From JALUUH01 sp964636675 (GTDB lineage: Bacteria > Pseudomonadota > Gammaproteobacteria > S012-40), in contig CAZWUO010000191.1 in assembly GCA_964636675.1 (NCBI GenBank), positions 1-7,307 of the forward strand: a stretch of 7,307 nucleotides of DNA, in the 5' to 3' direction. The position numbers and the translations under genes are program-made. Positions within the stretch are counted from its first letter, which is position 1. The number at the start of each line of letters is the position of its first letter. Positions 1-5,635 of this stretch are shown in pieces. Below the pieces are notes generated by a model, which was given only the letters and a program-made list of their open reading frames with translations, did not search any database and had not been told where the DNA came from.

Positions 1-506
1 CCATCGAAACCATTCGGGTTGACCCGACACGAATGGGCCAAGGCATTATGACGGGCATCGGTTTTCTGGGTGCGGGTGTCATTATGAAAGAACGGTTTGC
101 GGTGCGTGGTCTAACGACTGCGGCATCGATATGGATGACCGCTTCGATTGGTATTATGGTGGGAATGGGTTTTTTTTCAGCTGCCGCGATGGCGACTGTA
201 TTAGCTTTGGGTACGCTCTCAGTGTTTCGCTGGTTTGAGTCCGTGCTGCCGACATTACAGTTTGCGCGATTAAGTGTACGTACATTGCGCCGCAGTGATT
301 TAACGGAAGATGAGTTACTCGCCGTCGTCAAGGGTCTGGGTATGACGTGTTCAACCAGTAGTTATTATTTGGAAGGTGAAGGCAAGTATATTCGGTATGA
401 AATGACGGTTTATTCGAGAAAAGCCTCGAGCTTTAGGCTGTTGGCGAATGCGCTAAGTGAAGTGGAGCAGATTCAAGAGTTTCATGTCATTCCGCGCATC
501 AGTTAG
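1..506 (+). CDS. MgtC/SapB family membrane protein, 5'-truncated by the window edge
   Basis: The reading frame is open from base 3, so the gene begins upstream of the window; the first visible ATG (33) is internal. The visible 167 residues start in the family signature: DPTRMGQGIMTGIGFLGAG (about residues 7-25) followed by RGLTTAASIWMTASIGIMVG, both typical of the conserved MgtC/SapB transmembrane domain. A further hydrophobic helix follows (AAAMATVLALGTLSVF). The last ~80 residues are soluble and resemble the ACT-like C-terminal domain found in many MgtC homologues. Roughly the first 60 residues (one or two membrane helices) are missing because of the window edge, not decay. MgtC proteins are inner-membrane factors linked to growth at low magnesium, to control of F-type ATPase and to intramacrophage survival in some pathogens; many homologues have no tested role. 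The gene ends in TAG at 504-506, and no clear terminator hairpin follows. Confidence 0.9.
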   Translation, partial: IETIRVDPTRMGQGIMTGIGFLGAGVIMKERFAVRGLTTAASIWMTASIGIMVGMGFFSAAAMATVLALGTLSVFRWFESVLPTLQFARLSVRTLRRSDLTEDELLAVVKGLGMTCSTSSYYLEGEGKYIRYEMTVYSRKASSFRLLANALSEVEQIQEFHVIPRIS

Positions 507-570
507 CGCCAAATAACTGACGGATAGGTTTTTTGCCCACAGCAATAAAAACTGTCAATAGCCAAATTTG

Positions 571-630
571 AAAAAAAAGAATTATTTCGCAAATTTTTTT
601 ACAAAATAAAAAATATAATTATAACAATTA
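571..630. other. A+T-rich tract, possible DNA-unwinding element or promoter
   Basis: By direct count only 6 of 60 bases are G or C. The block is made of A and T runs and ends about 76 bases before the first DnaA-like box. It could be the unwinding element of an origin. It also contains promoter-like hexamers, TATAAT at 614-619 and TTTACA (598-603) with a 16-base gap to TATAAC (620-625), but in DNA this rich in A+T such matches are expected by chance. A promoter here would give a leader over 300 bases long before the lipoprotein gene. Confidence 0.45.
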
Positions 631-706
631 GTTACGTGGCGACTAATGTTTGAGCAATCTAACGAAATGCCATATTCCTTGGGCAAATGGGTTTGTTCCC
701 CCCAAA

Positions 707-742
707 CAATCCACAGAGTTATCCACAGCTTCTGTGGATAAC
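707..742. promoter_or_regulatory. DnaA-box cluster: two perfect inverted boxes plus one degenerate box
   Basis: TTATCCACA, the consensus DnaA box, lies at 719-727 on the plus strand, and its exact reverse complement TGTGGATAA lies at 733-741. They sit inside a perfect inverted repeat: GTTATCCACAG (718-728), a 3-base centre CTT, and CTGTGGATAAC (732-742). A third, degenerate box, CAATCCACA (707-715, 7 of 9 matches), lies 12 bases upstream in direct orientation and shares the octamer ATCCACAG with the first box. Two perfect 9-mers 14 bases apart in an intergenic region are very unlikely by chance. DnaA binds such boxes at origins, at titration sites and in promoters; which of these applies here is inference. 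Confidence 0.75.
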
Positions 743-858
743 GACTTTTCTCTTTTGATAATGAATACTTATAGAAAGCTGCGAGCTAATTCCTATTATT
801 GGTGTTATGCATATTTGCATCGTGACACATCCGTATGGCATTAAAAAAATACAGTCGA

Positions 859-878
859 GTTTATTTCGATTGATAAAC
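859..878. repeat. Short inverted repeat upstream of the lipoprotein gene
   Basis: GTTTAT (859-864) and ATAAAC (873-878) are exact inverted arms around an 8-base centre. The pairing can be extended by GAG/CTC on the outside if two bases are bulged. It lies about 70 bases before the lipoprotein start, a plausible place for an operator, but 6-base arms in A+T-rich DNA are weak evidence and no regulator is suggested. Confidence 0.25.
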
Positions 879-947
879 GCTCTTAAATTATTGCTGCAGC
901 TTACGATAACTAGTACACCCCCCAATATAGGATTGTGAGAGTACTAA

Positions 948-1361
948 ATGATGATGTTGAAACTGGCTAAACGAGGCTTATGGTTCTTAGTAATAGGTCT
1001 ATTGAGTTTGTTAATTGCATGTAATGGCACGACAATTAACGGAGAAGCCCAGAGCGGCAAGCGTTTCCAAATGGGCGAAACCTCTTCCTTGAAGAATTCT
1101 GCAGGCAGTTCTGCTAAGAATGTCGCAAGTTTTAGGCGTGCTACTGTTAGGATTAAGCCTTCGCAATTCTATTTGAACGGGGATAGATTGTTCCTGAAGT
1201 TAACACGTCCCAATGGCGAATCACTTTTTATCGGAGAAATACAGCGCCGGATTGATTCAAATATTTCTGTTTTGGTGCCTAAAATCGATACCTTTATTAA
1301 TTATCAGTTATTTACCAGTTCGGCTTATGACGAGGTCATCGTAGGGAAATTCATTATTTAG
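948..1361 (+). CDS. Small putative outer-membrane lipoprotein, function unknown
   Basis: The 137-residue product has a classic lipoprotein signal: positively charged start (K5, K8, R9), hydrophobic core (about 11-23) and lipobox L22-I-A-C25. Signal peptidase II would cleave before Cys25. The residue after the cysteine is Asn, not the Asp that retains lipoproteins in the inner membrane of enterobacteria, so the outer membrane is the more likely site. The mature part has a Ser/Gly/Asn-rich linker (about 26-60) and then a compact, probably beta-rich domain with basic residues. I recognise no family. Three ATG-like choices sit together (948, 951 and codon 3); 948 is used because purine-rich GAGAG (937-941) precedes it at a suitable distance. 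The gene stands alone, converging with proS across 44 bases that show no clear terminator. Confidence 0.8.
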   Translation: MMMLKLAKRGLWFLVIGLLSLLIACNGTTINGEAQSGKRFQMGETSSLKNSAGSSAKNVASFRRATVRIKPSQFYLNGDRLFLKLTRPNGESLFIGEIQRRIDSNISVLVPKIDTFINYQLFTSSAYDEVIVGKFII

Positions 1362-1405
1362 GCATCACTATTCTGCTTACCTTAGATTTGTCCGCTGATT
1401 GGGTT

Positions 1406-3109
1406 CTATATAAGTCCGCGTAATGCTTCTACAGCCCCTTCAATGGGCAGCTCCTGTTGCTCCAGGGTATTGCGATTAATATATTCAATAATCCCTGCGT
1501 CGATACCGCGTTCTCCGACCGTTAAACGATGTGGGATCCCAATGAGCTCCATGTCGGCGAACATGACGCCCGCACGTTCCTTACGATCATCAAACAATAC
1601 ATCAATGCCCGCGGAGAGAAGTTGTGCATAAAGCGTTTCTGATGCGGCGCGTACACGATGTGATTTATGCATATTCATCGGCAATAACACAATCTGAAAG
1701 GGGGCGATGGATGTTGGCCATTTAATGCCTTTGGAGTCATTATTTTGCTCTATCGCGGCGGCAACGATGCGTGACACGCCGATGCCATAACAGCCCATTA
1801 GTAGCGGGACGGCTTTGCCTCTTTCATCCAGCACGCTGGCTTTCATCGCCTTGCTGTATTTAGTGCCGAGTTGAAAAATATGTCCGACCTCAATGCCTCG
1901 GCGGATTGCTAGCACGCCTTTACCATCTGGCGAGGGATCTCCTGCTTGTACATTACGAATGTCTTGTATATGCGCTAATGGTAGGTCGCGCTCCCAATTC
2001 ACTCCGGTAAAATGTTGGCCATCTTCGTTGGCGCCGCAAATAAAATCAGAAAGTTGCGCCGCGCTTCTATCTACAATGACGGGAATCTGTAGGCCAACAG
2101 GGCCTATGGAGCCAGGAGGGCATCCTATGGCTGAGTTAATTTTTGCATCGCTGGCAAAGCAGAGAGGGCTTGCGACCAGATCGAGTTTTTCAGCTTTGAC
2201 CTCATTAAGCTGGTGATCGCCGCGTATTATCAGCGCCACCAAACCTTGCTCTATACCTTCCACAATTAACGTTTTAAGCGTTTGCTGGGGTTCGCAGCCT
2301 AACAATTTACAGACTTCGTCTATACTGCTTTGGTTTGGTGTCGCCACTGTATTCATGTTTTGAGAGGCTTGCGCGCGTGGTTCGGCAGGCGCAAGTGCTT
2401 CGGCCATTTCCACATTGGCGGCATAATCACCTTGTTCACTAAAGGCAATGTCGTCTTCGCCGGAGGATGCGAGCACCTGAAATTCATGCGATACCGCGCC
2501 CCCGATACTCCCGGTGTCGGCATCAACGGGGCGATAGTCCAGGCCGAGGCGCTCGAAAATACGACAATAGCTTGCGTACATGATGTTATAGGTTTCTTCG
2601 AGTGAAGCTTGGTTAGAATGAAAGGAATAGGCGTCTTTCATCATAAATTCGCGTCCGCGCATGAGTCCAAAACGCGGCCGAATTTCATCCCGAAATTTGG
2701 TTTGAATTTGATAAAAATTGAGTGGTAATTGTTTATAACTGCGAATTTCTTTACGTGCGAGGTCGGTAATAATCTCCTCGTGGGTAGGCCCGTAACAAAA
2801 TTCTCGATCGTGGCGGTCTTTGAAGCGCAATAAATTCGGGCCATACTGATCCCAGCGTCCCGATTCTTCCCATAGCTCGGCGGGTTGCACAGCGGGCATT
2901 AATACTTCCTGCGCGCCCGCATTATTCATTTCTTCACGTACGATATTTTCGACTTTGCGCAGCACGCGTAAACCCATTGGAAGCCAAGTGTATAAACCCG
3001 AAGCGAGCTTACGGATCATGCCGGCGCGCAATAATAATTGATGACTGATCACTTCAGCATCTGCTGGGGTTTCTTTTAAGGTTGCAATTAAAAAGCGTGT
3101 GGTACGCAT
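1406..3109 (-). CDS. proS: Prolyl-tRNA synthetase, bacterial type with editing domain
   Basis: ProRS charges tRNA-Pro with proline using ATP, in the cytoplasm; it is a class II aminoacyl-tRNA synthetase. The 567 residues match the usual ~570. Class II motif 1 lies around 30-75 (LASGLYTWLPMGLRVLRK), the TxE-type loop is GPTHEEI (107-113), motif 2 is FRDEIRPRFGLMRGREF (139-155) and motif 3 is GCYGIGVSRIVAAAIEQ (439-455). Between motifs 2 and 3 is the insertion (INS) editing domain (about 225-400) that clears Ala-tRNA-Pro. Lys279 (in QTLKTLIV) falls at the position of the known editing lysine of the E. coli enzyme, and a GSIGP loop (333-337) and a histidine (H366) are also kept, so editing is probably active. 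The C-terminal anticodon-binding domain starts near 470 (FQIVLLPMN). The start is supported by a strong Shine-Dalgarno sequence. It follows nadC after 21 bases. Confidence 0.97.
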   Translation of the reverse strand: MRTTRFLIATLKETPADAEVISHQLLLRAGMIRKLASGLYTWLPMGLRVLRKVENIVREEMNNAGAQEVLMPAVQPAELWEESGRWDQYGPNLLRFKDRHDREFCYGPTHEEIITDLARKEIRSYKQLPLNFYQIQTKFRDEIRPRFGLMRGREFMMKDAYSFHSNQASLEETYNIMYASYCRIFERLGLDYRPVDADTGSIGGAVSHEFQVLASSGEDDIAFSEQGDYAANVEMAEALAPAEPRAQASQNMNTVATPNQSSIDEVCKLLGCEPQQTLKTLIVEGIEQGLVALIIRGDHQLNEVKAEKLDLVASPLCFASDAKINSAIGCPPGSIGPVGLQIPVIVDRSAAQLSDFICGANEDGQHFTGVNWERDLPLAHIQDIRNVQAGDPSPDGKGVLAIRRGIEVGHIFQLGTKYSKAMKASVLDERGKAVPLLMGCYGIGVSRIVAAAIEQNNDSKGIKWPTSIAPFQIVLLPMNMHKSHRVRAASETLYAQLLSAGIDVLFDDRKERAGVMFADMELIGIPHRLTVGERGIDAGIIEYINRNTLEQQELPIEGAVEALRGLI

Positions 3110-3117
3110 GGGTGTTT

Positions 3118-3125
3118 TCCTTCTT
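3118..3125 (-). promoter_or_regulatory. Shine-Dalgarno sequence of proS
   Basis: Read on the minus strand the sequence is AAGAAGGA, eight bases before the proS ATG. It fixes the start, which also matches the usual N-terminus of bacterial ProRS (MRTTRFLI). It lies in the 21-base gap after the nadC stop codon, consistent with translation from a shared message. Confidence 0.75.
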
Positions 3126-3130
3126 CTGTA

Positions 3131-3970
3131 TTAAATAGAAATACTGTTAAATCTCATCGATAAGTCGATGGCTTGCACATCTTTGGTTAATGCGCCTATC
3201 GATATATAGTCAACGCCAGTCTCGGCAATGGCGCGAATATTGTGCAGTGTAATGCCTCCTGAGGCCTCGAGTTTCGCCTGGCCTTGGTTTAATTCCACCG
3301 CTTGGCGTAATAAATGAGGAGGCAGATTGTCGAGCAGTACGATATCCGCACCGGCGTGCAACGCTTGGCTTAATTCATCGAGATTCTCAACTTCGACTTC
3401 GATTAATAAGTCGGTCTGAAGTTTCTTAGCATTCGTCACGGCCTTAGCGATTCCTCCTGCGGCGAGAATATGGTTTTCTTTGATTAAAATACCATCATAT
3501 AAACCCATTCGGTGATTTTTCCCACCACCACAGGTCACTGCGTATTTTTGCGCGCAACGTAAACCAGGGAGCGTCTTACGGGTATCGAGAATTGTCGTTT
3601 GAGTTCCTTTAATCGCTTGTACGTAAGTGTTTACTTTAGTCGCTGTGCCGGATAAGGTTTGTAAGAAATTCAAAGCACTACGTTCTGCACTGAGGATTGC
3701 TCTGGCATTACCCTTGATTTCGCATAGCCGTGTTTCCGCAGCGACTTGATCGCCGTCTTTAACTTTCCAGAGTATTTCTGTGGTGGCACAGATTGCGGCG
3801 AAAACAGCGTTAAACCAGTCTATACCCGCGATAATGGCGGGCTCTCGCGAAATAACAAAAGCTTGGCTTATTTGCGATTTGGGTATGAGTGATGCGGTGA
3901 TATCGCCACTCCCTAAGTCTTCAGAAATGGCTTGCATTATACTTTGTTTAAATGCGGCAGTGTTTTTCAT
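3131..3970 (-). CDS. nadC: Nicotinate-nucleotide pyrophosphorylase (quinolinate phosphoribosyltransferase)
   Basis: NadC converts quinolinate and PRPP to nicotinate mononucleotide, CO2 and pyrophosphate, the step where de novo NAD synthesis joins the salvage route. The 279-residue length is normal. The N-terminal domain carries EDLGSGDITASLIP (17-30). The barrel domain holds the active-site signatures: ERSALNFLQTLSG (96-108), DTRKTLPGLR (129-138), KNHRMGLYDGILIKENH (151-167), the acidic strand EVEVEN (191-196), LLDN (212-215) and ASGGI (236-240). These supply the basic residues that bind quinolinate and PRPP (R131, K132, H153, R154, K164) and the acidic residues. No nadA or nadB is in the window. 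The ATG at 3970 has no visible Shine-Dalgarno sequence; Met12 (3937) is an alternative but has none either. It is probably the first gene of a nadC-proS unit. Confidence 0.97.
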   Translation of the reverse strand: MKNTAAFKQSIMQAISEDLGSGDITASLIPKSQISQAFVISREPAIIAGIDWFNAVFAAICATTEILWKVKDGDQVAAETRLCEIKGNARAILSAERSALNFLQTLSGTATKVNTYVQAIKGTQTTILDTRKTLPGLRCAQKYAVTCGGGKNHRMGLYDGILIKENHILAAGGIAKAVTNAKKLQTDLLIEVEVENLDELSQALHAGADIVLLDNLPPHLLRQAVELNQGQAKLEASGGITLHNIRAIAETGVDYISIGALTKDVQAIDLSMRFNSISI

Positions 3971-4026
3971 AAATTACGATTACATTATTACTGACAATAA
4001 GCGCTGAAGTAGGAAGACTATCTTCA
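3971..4026. promoter_or_regulatory. Divergent spacer between nadC and the ankyrin gene
   Basis: This 56-base gap must hold or border the start signals of both transcripts. Its left half is A+T-rich, with TAATAAT-like hexamers on the minus strand (around 3984-3990) that could serve as a -10 element for nadC and would give an almost leaderless message. I cannot assign -35/-10 pairs with confidence in either direction. No operator-like palindrome stands out. Confidence 0.4.
4011..4016 (+). promoter_or_regulatory. Shine-Dalgarno sequence supporting the upstream ankyrin start
   Basis: AGGAAG lies ten bases before the ATG at 4027. The competing in-frame ATG at 4093 has no purine-rich site in front of it. 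This favours 4027 on translation grounds, although the protein starting at 4093 would have a more ordinary signal peptide. Confidence 0.5.
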
Positions 4027-4899
4027 ATGCTAAGCGTTTTGGACAAGCTCCGGATTTTAAAGCACTTGCAGCCAAATGTCGTTACAGCTTTTATGAGCAA
4101 TAACCCATATCAGCGTATTTTTCTAATCGTCGGCGTGTTTATTATGTTGAGTGTTTATGCATTGAGCGTTTTTGCCGCGAATGAGAATACACGCTTAATT
4201 ATGGCCGCGCGCGAGGGCAAGTTATCCCAAGTAAAATCTGCCTTGATGGCGGGAGCGGATGTTGATGAAAAAAACAACAAAGGTAAGACCGCATTGATGG
4301 GGGCCGTGAGTTATGGCAATGAAAAGATCGTAAAGTATCTTTTAGTCGAAGGTGCGGATGTTAATCTTGTCGATAATAAAGGTTATTCTGCACTGATGGT
4401 CGCCGCGCAAAAAGGGCATGACAAAATATTTACATCATTGTTCGATGCTGGGGTAAATTTTAAGGTGGCAGCAAGCAACGGGGATACTGCGTTATTACAA
4501 GCTGTTTATGCGGGCAACACAAAAATTGTTAAACAATTATTATCCAAGGGCGCGAATGCTCGCATGGTTAAAAAGAACGGTTTGACCGCATTACATTATG
4601 CGGCAAACTTTGGATATAAAGAGATTGCGAGTTTGTTGTTAAGCTATGGGGCAGAGTCTGATGCCCGCACTGAAGAGGGTATTTCCCCGTTGATGATTGC
4701 CGCTTTTTATGGTCAAGAAGATGTAGCTGCTTTATTAGTAGAAAAAGGGGCGGATATCAAAGCGGAGTCGAAGACCGGTGTAACCCCATTGTCGAATGCT
4801 AAATTAGCAGAGCAAGAAGACATGATAGACTTTCTTGAGGAAGCAATCGATGGGCAGGATGCAGAGGCCTTAGCTCAGGAAGGTGGTAAGAGAAAATAG
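4027..4899 (+). CDS. Exported ankyrin-repeat protein
   Basis: The 290-residue product has one hydrophobic segment (about 31-49) ending in LSVFA|AN, a plausible signal peptidase I site after Ala50. After it come about six full ankyrin repeats of 32-33 residues (about 53-84, 86-117, 119-150, 152-183, 185-216, 218-249) and a C-terminal cap (251-273). Each repeat shows the pattern G-x-T/S-A/P-L-x-x-A ... G-A/V-D/N. The tail is acidic and then basic (GGKRK). The repeats make a binding surface for a protein partner, and the signal places it in the periplasm unless the segment stays as an anchor. From the ATG at 4027 the signal would have a long 30-residue n-region; from the ATG at 4093 (Met23) it would be a normal 28-residue signal. 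It heads a probable three-gene unit, with 24 bases to the next gene. The partner is unknown; a periplasmic ankyrin protein (AnkB) in Pseudomonas supports catalase, but no such gene is here. Confidence 0.85.
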   Translation: MLSVLDKLRILKHLQPNVVTAFMSNNPYQRIFLIVGVFIMLSVYALSVFAANENTRLIMAAREGKLSQVKSALMAGADVDEKNNKGKTALMGAVSYGNEKIVKYLLVEGADVNLVDNKGYSALMVAAQKGHDKIFTSLFDAGVNFKVAASNGDTALLQAVYAGNTKIVKQLLSKGANARMVKKNGLTALHYAANFGYKEIASLLLSYGAESDARTEEGISPLMIAAFYGQEDVAALLVEKGADIKAESKTGVTPLSNAKLAEQEDMIDFLEEAIDGQDAEALAQEGGKRK

Positions 4900-4923
4900 T
4901 TTTTCGAGGGTATTAATAAGTCA

Positions 4924-5610
4924 ATGGAATTGATTGTAATTTTTGTGCTATTGAGTGTGGTTAGTTGGAAGTATTTTGGGCGTATTTGTAATCGCTATCA
5001 GCAGGTTGATTGGGGTTCGTCTTTGGCCAATTTTTTGGATGGGTTTATCCGTTTTTATTGTCATCGATTTCATCGCCTAAAACTGAGCTATATTCCACTA
5101 CCGGAGACCGGGTCGGCGATTATCGTTAGCAACCATATTTCAGGTTTGGACCCTTTTTTAATCATTGCTGCAAGCAAGCGTCCTGTACGGTTTCTAATGG
5201 CTCGTGAGTATTACGATATCATTGGTTTAAATTACGCCTTTAGAGCAGCAGGCTGTATTCCCGTAGACCGAGAGAAGAACTCGGCAACGGCTATGCGTGA
5301 GGCGATTCTCGCATTAGACGCTGGGGAAGTCATTGCAGTATTTCCCCACGGTGGCATCGTTTGGCCACCCTCTTCTGAGAGTCGTTTAAAGGGTGGAGCC
5401 GTGCGCTTGGCGCAAAAAACGAATACATTTTTATTTCCGGTTTATATATCTGGGTTACGCTTTAATGGGCATATAGTGCGTTGTTTTCTGTTGCGGGCAA
5501 ACGCACGTCTTGATTTATTTGCGGCGCATAACTGCGCGTTAACGACACCCCAAGAGTGCCTAGATCAACTGGCGTGTATATTGAATAATCCGCGCCACCT
5601 GCCGACATGA
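4924..5610 (+). CDS. Lysophospholipid acyltransferase-like (PlsC/LPLAT) membrane protein
   Basis: The family moves acyl groups to lysophosphatidic acid or related acceptors at the inner membrane. The 228-residue protein has an N-terminal hydrophobic anchor (about 2-15) followed by basic residues, which suggests a cytoplasmic catalytic domain. Motif I, NHISGLD (70-76), gives the catalytic HX4D pair His71 and Asp76. Motif II-like GCIPVDR (110-116) contains Arg116. Motif III, usually FPEGTRS, is FPHGGIVWPPS (140-150): the conserved Glu and Thr are replaced by His and Gly. Motif IV is FLFPVYISG (169-177), where VPV is usual. The fold is therefore clear, but the acceptor is probably not the standard PlsC substrate and should not be assumed. 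GAGGG (4906-4910) lies a rather long 13 bases before the ATG. The next gene starts 25 bases after the stop. Confidence 0.85.
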   Translation: MELIVIFVLLSVVSWKYFGRICNRYQQVDWGSSLANFLDGFIRFYCHRFHRLKLSYIPLPETGSAIIVSNHISGLDPFLIIAASKRPVRFLMAREYYDIIGLNYAFRAAGCIPVDREKNSATAMREAILALDAGEVIAVFPHGGIVWPPSSESRLKGGAVRLAQKTNTFLFPVYISGLRFNGHIVRCFLLRANARLDLFAAHNCALTTPQECLDQLACILNNPRHLPT

Positions 5611-5618
5611 TGGACCTT

Positions 5619-5623
5619 AGGAG
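5619..5623 (+). promoter_or_regulatory. Shine-Dalgarno sequence of the glutamate-synthase-like gene
   Basis: AGGAG lies 12 bases before the ATG at 5636, slightly longer than optimal. A second in-frame ATG at 5657 (Met8) has a purine-rich GAAGAAG five bases upstream (5645-5651), so a start there cannot be excluded. Either choice keeps the whole membrane segment. Confidence 0.5.
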
Positions 5624-5635
5624 TGATAAAATTGC

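Larger units (their letters stand above)
507..947. other. 441-base gene-free region with A+T block and DnaA boxes
   Basis: This is the only long stretch without a convincing gene. From left to right it holds the end of the MgtC-like gene's transcript with no clear hairpin, an A+T-rich block (about 571-630), a DnaA-box cluster (707-741), a small inverted repeat (859-878) and the leader of the lipoprotein gene. Short open frames on both strands lack a ribosome-binding site and recognisable protein character. No tRNA or other structured RNA was recognised. The arrangement of an A+T-rich tract next to a DnaA-box cluster resembles a replication origin, but the neighbouring genes are not the classical origin neighbours (dnaA, dnaN, rpmH, mnmG). 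Confidence 0.6.

Noticed and set aside
689..707. Small inverted repeat GTTTG (691-695) and CAAAC (703-707) next to the DnaA boxes
   Set aside because: Five-base arms around a C-run are likely by chance and have no supporting context.
757..775. Fur-box-like half site GATAATGA
   Set aside because: Only the first 8 bases match the consensus; the second half does not form the expected inverted repeat.
647..844. Short plus-strand open frames in the intergenic region (ATG at 647, 31 codons; TTG at 650, 64 codons)
   Set aside because: Neither has a ribosome-binding site, both run through the DnaA boxes, and the predicted peptides have no domain-like character.
719..925. Minus-strand open frame of 68 codons opposite the DnaA-box region
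   Set aside because: No ribosome-binding site, no recognisable protein features, and it overlaps the palindrome and the lipoprotein leader.
1362..1405. Possible bidirectional terminator between the lipoprotein gene and proS
   Set aside because: No stem of useful length and no T-run were found on either strand.
1443..2844. Open frames overlapping proS, plus-strand antisense and one minus-strand out of frame
   Set aside because: They overlap a fully conserved proS and show no motifs; they are by-products of its codon pattern.
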